From assembly GCF_003403295.1 (NCBI RefSeq), contig NZ_QUWV01000039.1:38951-102950 (forward strand): a stretch of DNA of 64,000 nucleotides, read 5' to 3'. Under the pieces are notes generated by a model that had not been told where the DNA came from, made no database searches, and was given only the letters and a program-made list of their open reading frames with translations. The DNA is from Komagataeibacter melaceti (GTDB lineage: Bacteria > Pseudomonadota > Alphaproteobacteria > Acetobacterales > Acetobacteraceae). Positions 30,323 through 40,781 of the stretch are shown here, piece after piece. How positions within the stretch are numbered: position 1 is the first letter of the stretch; each line of letters begins with the position of its first letter. The position numbers and the translations under genes were made by a program.

Positions 30323-31585
30323 TCACCTGTCAATCTCGCCAAACACCAGATCAAGCGATCCGATAATGGCCACGGCATCCGCCAGCATGTGCCGACGCGA
30401 CATTTCGTCGATGGCCTGGAGATGGGCAAAACCCGTGGGCCGGATCTTGCAGCGATAGGGCCGGTTACTGCCATCGGCCACCAGATACACGCCGAACTCC
30501 CCTTTCGGGGTTTCTACGGTCGTGTACGTAGCGCCCGGCGGCACGTGATAGCCTTCGGTAAACAGCTTGAAGTGATGGATCAGCGCTTCCATCGAGCGTT
30601 TCATCTCTCGGCGCGGGGGGGGCGAAATCTTGTGGTCCAGCACCTTCACCGGGCCGGGGCGGATATGCTCCAGGCACTGGTTGATGATACGCACGCTTTC
30701 ACGCAGTTCCGCCACGCGGATAAGGTAGCGGTCATAGCAGTCGCCCTGCCTGCCCACCGGCACGTTGAATTCCACCTTGTCGTAATTGTCATAGGGCTGG
30801 CTGCGTCGCAGGTCCCATGGCACCCCCGATGCCCGCAGACAGGGACCGCTGAACCCCCAGGCCAGCGCCTGTTCGGTGGTGAACACGCCAATACCAACCG
30901 TTCGCTGCTTCCAGATACGGTTGCCGGTCAGCAGCGATTCCAGGTCATCGATCCACTGCGGGAAGGTACGCGCCCAGTCGGCAATGCGATCTTCCAGCCC
31001 AGCGGGCAGGTCACGCGCGACACCACCGGGGCGGAAGTAGTTGGCATGGAAGCGCGCGCCGGATGCAGCCTCGTAGAACTCCATCAGTTTTTCGCGCTCT
31101 TCATACCCCCACAGCGCCGGTGTCAGGGCGCCGCAGTCCAGCCCCAGCGCGGTTACGTTGAGGATATGGTTCAGGATGCGCGTGATCTCGGCAAACATGA
31201 CCCGTATCCACCGCGCGCGGTCCGGGGCCTCGATCCCGAGCAGCTTTTCAACCGCCAGCGCGAAAGCGTGCTCCTCACACATGGGGGAGACGTAATCCAG
31301 CCGGTCGAAATACGGCAGGGCCTTGGGGTACGTCTTGTATTCGATCAGCTTTTCCGTGCCGCGATGCAGCAGCCCGACATGCGGAATGGCGCGGGCAACG
31401 ACCTCGCCCTCCATTTCCAGCACCAGACGGAGCACACCGTGGGCGGATGGATGCTGCGGGCCGAAATTGACCGCGTGGGAGTCAATCTCGACCACATGGC
31501 GCTTCACTTCGCCCTTGCTGTCTTCAGGCAGGAGTGAATCCGGAACAGCCGCATCGCTGCGAAGGGTTACGTCGCTCTCGCTCAT
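30323..31585 (-). CDS. nuoD: NADH-quinone oxidoreductase subunit D
   Basis: 420 residues. The N-terminal quinone-site loop [19 protein letters not shown] and [18 protein letters not shown] are hallmark sequences of the 49-kDa subunit. [20 protein letters not shown] follows. It forms the quinone-binding pocket with NuoB. It is a separate gene from nuoC, unlike in E. coli. Confidence 0.96.
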   Translation of the reverse strand: MSESDVTLRSDAAVPDSLLPEDSKGEVKRHVVEIDSHAVNFGPQHPSAHGVLRLVLEMEGEVVARAIPHVGLLHRGTEKLIEYKTYPKALPYFDRLDYVSPMCEEHAFALAVEKLLGIEAPDRARWIRVMFAEITRILNHILNVTALGLDCGALTPALWGYEEREKLMEFYEAASGARFHANYFRPGGVARDLPAGLEDRIADWARTFPQWIDDLESLLTGNRIWKQRTVGIGVFTTEQALAWGFSGPCLRASGVPWDLRRSQPYDNYDKVEFNVPVGRQGDCYDRYLIRVAELRESVRIINQCLEHIRPGPVKVLDHKISPPPRREMKRSMEALIHHFKLFTEGYHVPPGATYTTVETPKGEFGVYLVADGSNRPYRCKIRPTGFAHLQAIDEMSRRHMLADAVAIIGSLDLVFGEIDR

Positions 31586-31592
31586 CTGTCGC

Positions 31593-32267
31593 CTATCCCT
31601 GCCGTTTCAAGTTCTGGCGGTCCGCATGCGCCTTTTCATCGCCAGGCAGGGTCAGGATGCCCTCCCATGGCGATTCAAAATCGAAATTGCGGAAATCCTG
31701 CACCAGATCGACCGGCTCATAGACAACCTGCCGCCGTTCCTCGTCGTACCGCATCTCGACATAGCCCGTGAGGGGGAAGTCCTTGCGCAGCGGATACCCT
31801 TCGAACCCGTAATCCGTCAGGATGCGCCGCAGGTCCGGCTGGTCGGTAAACAGGATGCCGAACATGTCGTAACATTCACGCTCCCACCATGTGGCGGCGG
31901 GCCAGATCCGGTGCACGGACGGCACGGGGCTGGTCTCATCCGTGGTGATGATCACGCGGATGCGGTGGTTATGGGTGACGGACAGCAGGTTGTAGACCAC
32001 ATCGAACCGTTCGGCACGGTCGGGAAAGTCAACGCCACATATGTCCATCGCCTGTTCACAGGCATAACGCGGGTCATCACGCAGCATGAGCATGAGCGCA
32101 AGAAGCCGGTCGCGTGTGGTGCGCACCACCAGTTCGCCCTTTTCGATACCGGCGGAAATGATGCCCGGAATCGTGGTGGACAGGCGGAAGGCGATAACCC
32201 CCAGCCCGCCGGACACCACGCGCGGCACATCCGCCGCCGGCACGGGATGGTTTTGAGGATCAGCCAC
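31593..32267 (-). CDS. nuoC: NADH-quinone oxidoreductase subunit C
   Basis: 224 residues from a GTG start at 32265-32267 that overlaps the nuoB stop by eight bases. [19 protein letters not shown] and [20 protein letters not shown] are the defining 30-kDa subunit motifs. It is a peripheral-arm structural subunit and precedes nuoD by 7 bases. Confidence 0.94.
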   Translation of the reverse strand: MADPQNHPVPAADVPRVVSGGLGVIAFRLSTTIPGIISAGIEKGELVVRTTRDRLLALMLMLRDDPRYACEQAMDICGVDFPDRAERFDVVYNLLSVTHNHRIRVIITTDETSPVPSVHRIWPAATWWERECYDMFGILFTDQPDLRRILTDYGFEGYPLRKDFPLTGYVEMRYDEERRQVVYEPVDLVQDFRNFDFESPWEGILTLPGDEKAHADRQNLKRQG

Positions 32268-32838
32268 GGCGAATTGTCCCTGTCCTGCGAATTTTCTTCT
32301 GCAACTGCAGAATTCCGTAGATCAGCGCCTCCGCCGTCGGCGGGCAGCCGGGCACGTACACATCAACCGGCACGATCCGGTCGCAGCCGCGCACCACGGA
32401 ATAGGAATAGTGGTAATACCCGCCGCCATTGGCGCAGGAGCCCATGGAAATGACCCAGCGCGGTTCGGCCATCTGGTCGTAAACCCGGCGCAGGGCGGGC
32501 GCCATCTTGTTGGTCAGCGTGCCCGCCACGATCATCACGTCCGACTGGCGCGGCGATCCGCGCGGGATGATGCCCATGCGGTCAAGGTCATAGCGCGGCA
32601 TGTAGGCATGGATCATTTCCACCGCACAGCATGCCAGCCCGAAGGACATGGGCCACAGGCTGCCTGTCCGCCCCCAGTTCACCAGCTTGTCCAGGTTGGC
32701 GACGACGAAGCCCTTTTCGGTAATTTCGCCGGTAATGCCCTTGATGACCGCATCCTGCTCCGCCCCCGGGGGCAGCATTTCACGATTCCAGGCGATGCTG
32801 TCCGCCGGCCGACCCGGCCCTGATGTATCTTGGCCCAT
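32260..32838 (-). CDS. nuoB: NADH-quinone oxidoreductase subunit B
   Basis: 192 residues from the ATG at 32836-32838, chosen because GGGAGG lies 7 bases upstream; an ATG at 32859 has a weaker site. The N2 cluster ligands are present: the adjacent cysteines in [14 protein letters not shown], the cysteine of [14 protein letters not shown] and that of [16 protein letters not shown]2 donates electrons to quinone. Confidence 0.95.
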   Translation of the reverse strand: MGQDTSGPGRPADSIAWNREMLPPGAEQDAVIKGITGEITEKGFVVANLDKLVNWGRTGSLWPMSFGLACCAVEMIHAYMPRYDLDRMGIIPRGSPRQSDVMIVAGTLTNKMAPALRRVYDQMAEPRWVISMGSCANGGGYYHYSYSVVRGCDRIVPVDVYVPGCPPTAEALIYGILQLQKKIRRTGTIRRG

Positions 32839-32861
32839 TGGTGCGCCTCCCTTTGTCATGC

Positions 32862-33227
32862 TCAATCCCAGTCCAGCGCGCCCTTGCTCCATTCATAGAT
32901 GAAGCCAACCACCAGAACGCCCAGAAAGCCCATCATGGACAGGAATCCGAACCACCCGATCCGTGACAGGCTGAGCGCCCACGGAAAGAGGAATGCGACC
33001 TCGAGATCGAAAATGATGAATAGGATCGCAACCAGATAGAACCGCACGTCAAACCGGTGGCGTGCATCATCAAATGCCTCGAAACCACATTCATATGCGG
33101 ACGTTTTCTCGGCATAGGGCTTCTGGTGACCGAACAGCAGCGAACTGCCCAGCATCGCGCCTGCGATGACAACCGCGATGCACCCGAATATCAGCACGGG
33201 CAAATAATCAGCGATAACGGAATGCAT
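32862..33227 (-). CDS. nuoA: NADH-quinone oxidoreductase subunit A
   Basis: 121 residues from the ATG at 33225-33227. Three membrane helices; the conserved loop [25 protein letters not shown] is characteristic (shown here in part). It is the first gene of the complex I operon. An ATGTTC-6-GAACAT inverted repeat lies about 107-124 bases upstream. Confidence 0.95.
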   Translation of the reverse strand: MHSVIADYLPVLIFGCIAVVIAGAMLGSSLLFGHQKPYAEKTSAYECGFEAFDDARHRFDVRFYLVAILFIIFDLEVAFLFPWALSLSRIGWFGFLSMMGFLGVLVVGFIYEWSKGALDWD

Positions 33228-33333
33228 GCTCCGTGGTCCCAACCTGTTAATGCGCCAGCTGGTGTCTTAATCGACTTATGTCTGGCACGGGAGATGCTAG
33301 ACCCAACATCCCGCAGGGAACAGTTGGTTAAGT

Positions 33334-33351
33334 ATGTTCTTTCAGGAACAT
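33334..33351. promoter_or_regulatory. possible operator upstream of nuoA
   Basis: Perfect inverted repeat ATGTTC TTTCAG GAACAT (6-bp arms, 6-base spacer) in the 276-base region between nuoA and tRNA-Asp. The only downstream gene on the minus strand is nuoA, so a regulator of complex I could bind here. No known factor is assigned. Confidence 0.3.
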
Positions 33352-33444
33352 TACTGTGAGGTTAGATACAGGACTAAAGCAGTCAATATTGTGTGAATAA
33401 TACTTGGTCGTTATATCCTGTTTTCATTTTTCCGTGCACAGGCA

Positions 33445-33480
33445 CAAAAAAACACCAGACCTGCATATCAGGAATGGTGT
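33445..33480 (-). terminator. terminator of tRNA-Asp
   Basis: On the minus strand ACACCA and TGGTGT form an outer stem and CCTG/CAGG an inner stem, followed by seven T. It lies about 25 bases after the tRNA 3' end. Confidence 0.8.
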
Positions 33481-33503
33481 GGCAGGATATCCGATCCATG
33501 ATG

Positions 33504-33580
<77 letters not shown>

Positions 33581-33616
33581 ATGGTGCTGCCCTGCCGTGT
33601 AACGAGGCAGGGAATA

Positions 33617-33691
33617 TGGTGGGCGATGACGGGATCGAACCGCCGGCCATCTCGGTGTAAACGAGACGCTCTACCGCTGAGCTAATCGCCC
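33617..33691 (-). tRNA. tRNA-Val(UAC)
   Basis: 75 nt, starting GGGCGATTAGCTCAGCGG and ending ACCA. The anticodon loop TTTACAC gives anticodon TAC; the acceptor GGGCGAT pairs with ATCGCCC. It lies 36 bases upstream of tRNA-Asp, so the two are likely co-transcribed. Confidence 0.95.
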
Positions 33692-33711
33692 GCGACCCTA
33701 CTAGTCGATTG

Positions 33712-33758
33712 TAAAAAAAGGGGCAACCCATAAAAATGGATTGCCCCCTCTTTTTTTG
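33712..33758 (-). terminator. terminator of the HU gene
   Basis: 12-bp stem (GGGGCAATCCAT / ATGGGTTGCCCC on the minus strand, one G-T pair) with T-rich tracts on both sides, just after the HU stop at 33772. It is probably bidirectional in form. Confidence 0.85.
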
Positions 33759-33771
33759 AAAAAGAACAGTC

Positions 33772-34059
33772 TTACTTGCTGACTGCTTCTTTCAGGTTCT
33801 TGCCGGGCTTGAAGCGCACGGAGGTGGAAGCCGGAATGTCCAGCGGCTCGCCTGTACGGGGGTTACGCCCCTTGGCGGCCTTGCGGGTTGCCGTCACGAA
33901 TGTGCCGAAACCGACCAGACGGACTTCCTGCTTGCTCGCCAGCGCCTTTTCAATCGCACCGAAAACCGCATCAACCACTTCGCTGGCCTTTGCCTTGGCC
34001 AGATCGGCTTCCTCGGCTACCGCAGCGACGAGTTCCTGCTTGTTAAGTGGCTTCTCCAT
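33772..34059 (-). CDS. hup: HU family DNA-binding protein
   Basis: 95 residues from the ATG at 34057-34059. MEKPLNKQELVAAVAEEADL is the HU N-terminal helix pair; VRLVGFGTFVTATRKAAKG and GRNPRTGEPLDIPAS form the beta-arm; and VRFKPGKNLKEAVS closes it. It is a histone-like protein bending and compacting DNA. Its position directly downstream of lon is conserved in proteobacteria. Confidence 0.95.
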   Translation of the reverse strand: MEKPLNKQELVAAVAEEADLAKAKASEVVDAVFGAIEKALASKQEVRLVGFGTFVTATRKAAKGRNPRTGEPLDIPASTSVRFKPGKNLKEAVSK

Positions 34060-34124
34060 TTTACGCCTTTCTTTATACTGTGCGCCCACGCAATCGTTCA
34101 AAAGTCGCGCCGCATTTCTGCACG

Positions 34125-34153
34125 CACTATGCCGCTGTTTTTTCTCACGTCAA
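34125..34153 (-). promoter_or_regulatory. possible promoter of the HU gene
   Basis: TTGACG and ATAGTG separated by 17 bases, ending about 65 bases upstream of the HU start. The -35 matches 5 of 6 consensus bases; the -10 match is poor. Confidence 0.3.
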
Positions 34154-34164
34154 CCAACAGAATT

Positions 34165-34196
34165 CGAGGAATGACAGAGATATCTGTCATTCCTCG
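34165..34196 (-). terminator. perfect 14-bp hairpin after lon
   Basis: CGAGGAATGACAGA / TCTGTCATTCCTCG with a four-base loop, 44 bases after the lon stop. There is no T-tract, so it may be a 3'-end stabiliser or a factor-dependent terminator. Confidence 0.5.
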
Positions 34197-34239
34197 CCTT
34201 CATGTCGCATTTACGACGCTACCCCTGCCCCAATATCGC

Positions 34240-36726
34240 CTAATGCGTCAATGCGGGCGTTGCCGTGCTTTCCGTGGCCGGGGGGGTGACGGGTTCCGTC
34301 CATTCGATCGGCTCGGGCTTTTCAACCAGCGCCTGGCCGATCACCTCATCCACATGTGAAACCGGCAGGATGGTCAACGCCCCCTTCACCGCATCAGGAA
34401 TGTCGATCAGGTCCTTCTCGTTATCCTTGGGGATGAAGATGGTCGTAAGCCCCGCGCGGTGGGCCGCCAGCAGCTTCTCCTTCAGCCCCCCGATCGGCAG
34501 GACACGGCCACGCAGCGTGATCTCGCCGGTCATGCCTACGTCCCTGCGCACCGGGATGCCCGTCATCACGCTGACCAGCGATGTCGCCATGGCGATACCG
34601 GCGGACGGCCCGTCCTTGGGCGTCGCACCTTCGGGCACATGCACATGCAGGTCACGCTTTTCAAACAGGTCGGGGCTGATGCCAAAGGTCACCGCACGGC
34701 TGCGCACGTAGGACAGTGCGGCCGCGACGCTCTCCTTCATCACATCCCCGAGCTTGCCGGTCAGCTTGATGTTGCCCTTGCCGGGCACCATCACACTTTC
34801 GATGGTCAGGATTTCTCCGCCCACCTCGGTCCATGCCAGCCCGGTCACGACTCCGACCATGTCTTCCGACTCGGTCTCACCATGGCGGAAGCGCTTCACC
34901 CCGGCATATTTCTCAAGGTTCTCGGCCGTGATCTCCACGGTCTTGGCCTTGCCGGTCACGATTTCGGTCACGGCCTTGCGCGCCAGCGTCGCGATCTCAC
35001 GCTCAAGGTTACGCACGCCCGCTTCGCGCGTGTAGCTGCGGATCAGCTCACGCAGGGCATCGTCGGAGACAGACCATTCACCCGGCTTGAGGTTATTCGC
35101 CGCCGTCTGCTTGGACAGCAGGTGCCTCTTCGCGATCTCGACCTTTTCATCCTCGGTGTAGCCGGACAGGCGGATGATCTCCATGCGGTCCAGCAGCGGC
35201 TGGGGCATGTTCAGGCTGTTGGCCGTGGTGATGAACATCACGTCCGACAGGTCGTAATCCACCTCCAGGTAGTGGTCACCGAACGTGGCGTTCTGTTCGG
35301 GGTCCAGCACCTCCAGCAGGGCGGATGACGGATCGCCACGCCAGTCGGCGCCCAGCTTGTCGATCTCATCCAGCAGGAACAGCGGATTCGAGGTCTTGGC
35401 CTTCTTCATGCCCTGAATGATCTTGCCGGGCATGGAGCCGATATAGGTGCGGCGGTGCCCCCTGATCTCGGCCTCGTCACGCATGCCACCGAGCGACATA
35501 CGCACGTACTGCCGCCCCGTCGCCTTGGCGATGGACCGCGCCAGCGAGGTCTTGCCGACACCCGGCGGCCCCACCAGGCACAGGATCGGCCCCTTGAGCT
35601 TCTGCGCGCGACTCTGCACGGCCAGATACTCGATAATACGTTCCTTGACCTTCTCCAGACCGTAATGGTCCTTGTCCAGCACCTCCTGTGCCTCGGACAG
35701 GTCATGACGTACCTTGGAGCGCTTCTTCCACGGAATGGCGAGAATCCAGTCGAGATAGTTGCGCACGACCGTCGACTCGGCCGACATCGGGCTCATGGCG
35801 CGCAGCTTCTTCAGCTCCGCCACCGCCTTTTCCCGCGCTTCCTTGCTCAGCTTGGTCTTGGCGATCTTTTCCTCAAGCTCGGCGGTCTCGTCCTTGCCTT
35901 CCTCGCCCTCGCCCAGTTCCTTCTGGATCGCCTTGAGCTGCTCGTTCAGGTAGTACTCGCGCTGGGTCTTCTCCATCTGCCGCTTGACGCGGTTGCGGAT
36001 GCGCTTTTCGACCTGAAGCACGCCGATCTCGGCTTCCATATGCGCGAAAACGCGCTCCAGCCGGGCATTCACGTCCTGAATTTCAAGGATTTCCTGCTTT
36101 TCGGGAATCTTGAGGTTCAGATGGCTGGCAATGGTGTCAGCCAGTTTTGACAGGTCATCAATCTGGTTGAGCGAGACCAACACCTCCGGCGCGATCTTCT
36201 TGTTCAGCTTGATGTACTGCTCGAACTGCCCGATCAGCGTGCGGCCGATCGCCTCGGCTTCCTTGCCGTCGGTTTCCTGCTCGGGCACGTCCTCGATCTC
36301 GGCCTCGAAGTGACCGTCAATCTCGTGCAGCGCCGTGATATGGGCGCGACGGCCGCCTTCGACCAGAACCTTGACCGTGCCATCAGGCAGCTTGAGAAGC
36401 TGGAGAATGGTGGAAACCGTGCCGTAGCGATAGATATCCTCCGGCGAGGGGTCGTCCTGGGCGGCGTTCTTCTGGGCAACCAGCAGGATCTGCTTGTCAC
36501 TGCGGGTGACCGCTTCCAGCGCGCGGACCGATTTTTCCCGGCCGACGAACAGCGGCACGATCATGTGCGGGAATACGACGATATCACGCAGCGGCAGCAC
36601 GGCGATCGTGTCATGCCCACCGGAGACCTCTTCGGGTTCACGCGTTGCGGGAACCGGGGTCCCCGCCGTATTTTCAATGGATTCCGTCCCCTCGGGGACG
36701 GGTGTCAGTCTGTCAGTTTCAGACAT
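34240..36726 (-). CDS. lon: ATP-dependent protease Lon
   Basis: 828 residues with a strong AGGAGG site before the ATG. N-terminal substrate domain ([20 protein letters not shown]). AAA+ Walker A is [15 protein letters not shown] and Walker B is [10 protein letters not shown]. The Ser-Lys catalytic dyad is in [16 protein letters not shown] and in [14 protein letters not shown]. It degrades damaged and regulatory proteins in the cytoplasm. It is the last gene of tig-clpP-clpX-lon. The first 35 or so residues are a polar Thr/Glu/Pro-rich extension. Confidence 0.96.
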   Translation of the reverse strand: MSETDRLTPVPEGTESIENTAGTPVPATREPEEVSGGHDTIAVLPLRDIVVFPHMIVPLFVGREKSVRALEAVTRSDKQILLVAQKNAAQDDPSPEDIYRYGTVSTILQLLKLPDGTVKVLVEGGRRAHITALHEIDGHFEAEIEDVPEQETDGKEAEAIGRTLIGQFEQYIKLNKKIAPEVLVSLNQIDDLSKLADTIASHLNLKIPEKQEILEIQDVNARLERVFAHMEAEIGVLQVEKRIRNRVKRQMEKTQREYYLNEQLKAIQKELGEGEEGKDETAELEEKIAKTKLSKEAREKAVAELKKLRAMSPMSAESTVVRNYLDWILAIPWKKRSKVRHDLSEAQEVLDKDHYGLEKVKERIIEYLAVQSRAQKLKGPILCLVGPPGVGKTSLARSIAKATGRQYVRMSLGGMRDEAEIRGHRRTYIGSMPGKIIQGMKKAKTSNPLFLLDEIDKLGADWRGDPSSALLEVLDPEQNATFGDHYLEVDYDLSDVMFITTANSLNMPQPLLDRMEIIRLSGYTEDEKVEIAKRHLLSKQTAANNLKPGEWSVSDDALRELIRSYTREAGVRNLEREIATLARKAVTEIVTGKAKTVEITAENLEKYAGVKRFRHGETESEDMVGVVTGLAWTEVGGEILTIESVMVPGKGNIKLTGKLGDVMKESVAAALSYVRSRAVTFGISPDLFEKRDLHVHVPEGATPKDGPSAGIAMATSLVSVMTGIPVRRDVGMTGEITLRGRVLPIGGLKEKLLAAHRAGLTTIFIPKDNEKDLIDIPDAVKGALTILPVSHVDEVIGQALVEKPEPIEWTEPVTPPATESTATPALTH

Positions 36727-36889
36727 GTTTTTTGACCTCCTGATGGACGATCCCGGAGGGACACCCGCTCTGGCGGCCTGTCCCGTCCGTTGCGCCGCAT
36801 ATGCGACAACTTACAGCTTCATGTTGTCACGGCGCCCCACCATCACAACCCCGGCGATGACAGTTTGCGCGAACCGGAACGTGCCGACC

Positions 36890-38149
36890 TCAGGCAGACT
36901 GCTCGGCCGGCTGGTTCTTGCCGTAAACGTAAACGGGCTGCGCCTTGCCTTCCGCCACTTCCTTGTTGACCACCACTTCCTCAACGTTTTTCAGGCCCGG
37001 CAGGTCAAACATGGTCAGGAGCAGGATGCTTTCCAGAATGGCGCGCAGGCCACGCGCGCCGGTGCGCCGGGCAATCGCACGCTGGGCCACCTGACGCAGC
37101 GCGTCCTCGGTAAAGGTCAACTGCACGTCTTCCATCTGGAACAGGCGCGCGTACTGCTTGACCAGCGCGTTCTTGGGCTTGGTCAGGATCTCGATCAGGG
37201 CGGCCTCATCCAGGTCCTCTAGCGTGGCGACCACGGGCAGACGACCGATGAATTCCGGGATCAGCCCGAATTTCAGCAGGTCTTCCGGCTCCACGTCCCG
37301 CAGCACGGCCCCCATGCGGCGTTCATCGGGGGACTGCACATCCGCACCAAAGCCAATGCCCGAACCCTTGCCGCGCGCACTGATGATCTTGTCGAGTCCG
37401 GCAAAGGCACCACCACAGATGAACAGCATGTTCGTGGTGTCCACCTGCAGGAATTCCTGCTGCGGATGCTTGCGCCCGCCCTGCGGCGGCACGGACGCGA
37501 CGGTGCCTTCCATGATCTTGAGCAGCGCCTGCTGCACGCCCTCGCCACTCACGTCACGCGTGATGGAGGGGTTGTCGGACTTGCGGGAAATCTTGTCGAT
37601 TTCGTCGATGTAGACAATGCCGCGCTGGGCCTTTTCCACATTGTAATCCGCGGCCTGAAGCAGCTTGAGGATGATGTTCTCGACATCCTCGCCCACGTAA
37701 CCGGCTTCGGTCAGCGTCGTGGCGTCGGCCATGGTGAACGGCACGTCAAGGATGCGCGCAAGGGTCTGGGCCAGCAGCGTCTTGCCCGAGCCCGTCGGCC
37801 CGATCAGCATGATGTTGGATTTTGCAATCTCGACATCATTGTTTTTCTGGGCGTGGGCCAGGCGCTTGTAGTGGTTGTGCACCGCTACCGACAGCACCTT
37901 TTTCGCATGGGCCTGACCGATGACATAGTCATCCAGAATCTTGCAGATTTCCCGCGGCGTAGGCACCCCATCGCGCGATTTGACCAGATGCGTCTTGTGC
38001 TCCTCACGGATGATATCCATGCACAGCTCGACACATTCATCGCAAATGAACACGGTGGGACCGGCGATCAGTTTGCGGACCTCATGCTGCGACTTGCCGC
38101 AGAACGAGCAGTAAAGCGTATTTTTGGAATCGCCGGATTTGTTGTTCAT
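36890..38149 (-). CDS. clpX: Clp protease ATP-binding subunit ClpX
   Basis: 419 residues from the ATG at 38147-38149. The N-terminal zinc-binding domain has CSFCGKSQ and [10 protein letters not shown]. Walker A is [15 protein letters not shown] and Walker B is [16 protein letters not shown] corresponds to the IGF-type loop area, and [13 protein letters not shown] is the sensor-2 region. It unfolds substrates and feeds them to ClpP. Confidence 0.96.
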   Translation of the reverse strand: MNNKSGDSKNTLYCSFCGKSQHEVRKLIAGPTVFICDECVELCMDIIREEHKTHLVKSRDGVPTPREICKILDDYVIGQAHAKKVLSVAVHNHYKRLAHAQKNNDVEIAKSNIMLIGPTGSGKTLLAQTLARILDVPFTMADATTLTEAGYVGEDVENIILKLLQAADYNVEKAQRGIVYIDEIDKISRKSDNPSITRDVSGEGVQQALLKIMEGTVASVPPQGGRKHPQQEFLQVDTTNMLFICGGAFAGLDKIISARGKGSGIGFGADVQSPDERRMGAVLRDVEPEDLLKFGLIPEFIGRLPVVATLEDLDEAALIEILTKPKNALVKQYARLFQMEDVQLTFTEDALRQVAQRAIARRTGARGLRAILESILLLTMFDLPGLKNVEEVVVNKEVAEGKAQPVYVYGKNQPAEQSA

Positions 38150-38279
38150 AACCGCTCCTATTCCCACAGGGGGAACTTCTCCATACCTTGCAGCCGGACT
38201 GCACCATCCCGGCACGCCGCAGGTGACCTGACCCCTAAGGGCGGGGAGCACGCCTGCGCGCGCCCTCCCCTGTTACCGG

Positions 38280-38921
38280 CTATTCCGCCGGTTTTGACGC
38301 CGCGTTGCGACGGACGACTTCATCCACGATACCGAAGGCCTGCGCCTCTTCCGCCGACATGTAGCTGTCGCGCTCCAGCTTCTGCTCGATTTCCTCAAGC
38401 GTGCGGCCGGTATGCTCCTTGTAGATCTCGTTCAGGCGCTGGCGGATCGTCAGGATTTCCTGTGCCTGGATCTCGATGTCGCTGGCCTGTCCCTGCGCCC
38501 CGCCCGAGGGCTGGTGCACCATCACGCGCGCGTTCGGCAGGGCGAAGCGCCGCCCCTTCTCACCACCCGCCAGCAGCAGCGACCCCATGGACGCCGCCTG
38601 CCCGATGCACACCGTGCTGACGGGGCAGCGGATGTACTGCATGGTATCGTAAATCGCGAGTCCAGCCGACACCACGCCGCCGGGGCTGTTGATGTAGAAC
38701 GATATTTCCTTGCTGGGGTTCACACTTTCCAGATAAAGCAGCTGCGCCGACACCAGAGCGGAAACCTGGTCATAGACCGGCCCGGTCAGAAAGATGATCC
38801 GTTCCTGCAGCAGGCGGGAATAGATGTCGAATGCCCGTTCCCCGCGGGAAGTCTGCTCAACCACCATCGGTACCAGAGCATTATTGAAGATCTCTACGGG
38901 ATCCCGATCCCTCATAGCCAT
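38280..38921 (-). CDS. clpP: ATP-dependent Clp protease proteolytic subunit ClpP
   Basis: 213 residues from the ATG at 38919-38921. The catalytic serine is in [14 protein letters not shown] and the histidine in [14 protein letters not shown]; the aspartate follows in the [14 protein letters not shown] region. It forms a tetradecameric barrel with ClpX. Start choice follows the common family length; an upstream ORF extension is not supported. The 130-base gap to clpX may hold a second promoter. Confidence 0.95.
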   Translation of the reverse strand: MAMRDRDPVEIFNNALVPMVVEQTSRGERAFDIYSRLLQERIIFLTGPVYDQVSALVSAQLLYLESVNPSKEISFYINSPGGVVSAGLAIYDTMQYIRCPVSTVCIGQAASMGSLLLAGGEKGRRFALPNARVMVHQPSGGAQGQASDIEIQAQEILTIRQRLNEIYKEHTGRTLEEIEQKLERDSYMSAEEAQAFGIVDEVVRRNAASKPAE

Positions 38922-39123
38922 ATTCCCGATCCTGAAAAGCGAGGAGCCATTCCACCTCCCGTACCCGGCGCACACACGCACGGGCAGTTATGGAAGCAGC
39001 CGGACCCTTCCCGGTTACTTATGACAAAATAGAGACAAACACGCCAGATACCACCCCACCCCTGTCATTTTGCCACGAACGGGGGTGACAAACTGTTCGC
39101 ATTCACCTGTCCGCAAACACATA

Positions 39124-39153
39124 CGGCGCACGGAAGTCACCTTCCGTGCGCCG
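39124..39153 (-). terminator. hairpin after tig
   Basis: 13-bp perfect arms CGGCGCACGGAAG / CTTCCGTGCGCCG with a four-base loop, about 30 bases after the tig stop. The following sequence is only partly T-rich (TATGTGTTTG). Confidence 0.6.
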
Positions 39154-39181
39154 CATCCGTCATTCATGCCGCGTGGGCGAA

Positions 39182-40519
39182 TCAGACGTCAGCTTCCGGC
39201 ATTTCCGCCAGTTCTTCCGGCGTTACGGTCTTGTCTTCAACCTTGGCCAGCTCGACGATGTAGTCGATGACCTTGTTTTCGAAGATCGGACCACGCAGGC
39301 CATCGGCCGCCTGCGGATTCTTGCTGAAGAATTCGAACACGGCCTGTTCCTGGCCGGGGTAGCGCATCGCTTCGGCCCGGACAGCCTGCATCATCTCGTC
39401 AGGCGTGACGGTGATGGTGTTGACCCGACCGATCTCGGCCAGCAGCAGGCCCAGCTTCACGCGACGTTCGGCAATGCGGCGATAGTCGGCGCGCAGCGTT
39501 TCGTCGTCCTTCTCCTTGTCTTCCGCGTCGAGACGGCCGGCCTTGCGGTCTTCCTCGATACGGTTCCAGATCTGCTCGAACTCGGCCTCGACCATGCCCG
39601 GAGGGGCCTGGAAATCGGTCTTTTCAGCCAGCTTGTCCAGCAGTTCGCGCTTCAGGCGCAGGCGGGAAAGCTGCTCGTATTCCTGGGCCACCTGCTTGGT
39701 GATCAGTTCGCGCACCTGGTCCAGCCCCTCGAAGCCGAGCTTCTTGGCCAGTTCGTCATCGATCTTGGCTTCGATCGGGCGCTTGAGCTCCTTCACCTTG
39801 ATGTCGAAGGTGGCTTCCTTGCCCGCCAGATGCTCCGCGCCGTAATCGGCAGGGAACGTCACGGTGATCATTTTTTCGTCACCGGCCTTCATGCCCACGA
39901 TCTGCTCGGCAAAACCGGGGATGAATCCGGCGCCACCCAGCTCGACGTTCACATCGTCAGCCGAGCCGCCTTCGAACGCGGTGCCGTCCACCTTGCCCAC
40001 GAAGTCCACGACCACGACATCGCCATCGGCCGAGGGACGATCTTCTTCGATCTTCTCGAACTCACGCTGGCGACCGGCAATTTCCTTCAGGGCCTTGTCC
40101 ACGGTCTCGGCGTTCACTTCGGCCTTGAGGCGCTCGAGCGTCAGGGTGGACAGGTCCGGGATCGTGATTTCGGGCAGGACCTCGAATTCAACGGTGAACT
40201 TCAGTTCGTCCTTGCTGCCGGGGGCCGCACCGGACACGACATCCACCTTCGGCTGCATGGCAGGGCGCAGGCCACGCTCGTCGAGCAGGCTGCGGGTCGC
40301 CTCACTGACAACCTGTTCCAGGACCTCGCCCTGAACGGCTTCGCCATAACGCTGCTGCAGGATGCTCATGGGCACCTTGCCCGGGCGGAAACCCGGCAGC
40401 TTCATGGTCTGTCCAACTTCTTTCAGGCGCGCGGTGCGCTTGCTCTCAATTCCCGCCGCCGGCACCGTAACGGTGAACCCGCGCTTCAGGCCCTCGGAAA
40501 GCGTTTCAGTAACCTGCAT
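39182..40519 (-). CDS. tig: trigger factor
   Basis: 445 residues starting at the MQVTETLSEG methionine, which matches the usual family start; the ATG four codons earlier sits directly against GAGAGG and is less likely. The ribosome-binding signature is FRPGKVPMS (as GFRPGKVP). The PPIase/FKBP-like domain follows (GDVVVVDFVGKVDGTAFEGG) and then the C-terminal chaperone domain. It binds nascent chains at the ribosomal exit. First gene of the tig-clpP-clpX-lon block. Confidence 0.95.
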   Translation of the reverse strand: MQVTETLSEGLKRGFTVTVPAAGIESKRTARLKEVGQTMKLPGFRPGKVPMSILQQRYGEAVQGEVLEQVVSEATRSLLDERGLRPAMQPKVDVVSGAAPGSKDELKFTVEFEVLPEITIPDLSTLTLERLKAEVNAETVDKALKEIAGRQREFEKIEEDRPSADGDVVVVDFVGKVDGTAFEGGSADDVNVELGGAGFIPGFAEQIVGMKAGDEKMITVTFPADYGAEHLAGKEATFDIKVKELKRPIEAKIDDELAKKLGFEGLDQVRELITKQVAQEYEQLSRLRLKRELLDKLAEKTDFQAPPGMVEAEFEQIWNRIEEDRKAGRLDAEDKEKDDETLRADYRRIAERRVKLGLLLAEIGRVNTITVTPDEMMQAVRAEAMRYPGQEQAVFEFFSKNPQAADGLRGPIFENKVIDYIVELAKVEDKTVTPEELAEMPEADV

Positions 40520-40616
40520 CTGCCAGGCCATCCTCTCGGTCAGTAACGTGTCAAAGAACGCAAGAGGCCGCTCGGGCCACCCGCGCCTGCTCGCATAACG
40601 CGACTTGCCGGGATCT

Positions 40617-40701
<85 letters not shown>

Positions 40702-40781
40702 ACTGTGCCCAGGCTGTAAGCGCGCGGCTTTAGCGCACGATGGGCCATGGGGCAAGATCCAAGGGGGTATGAATACCCTTT

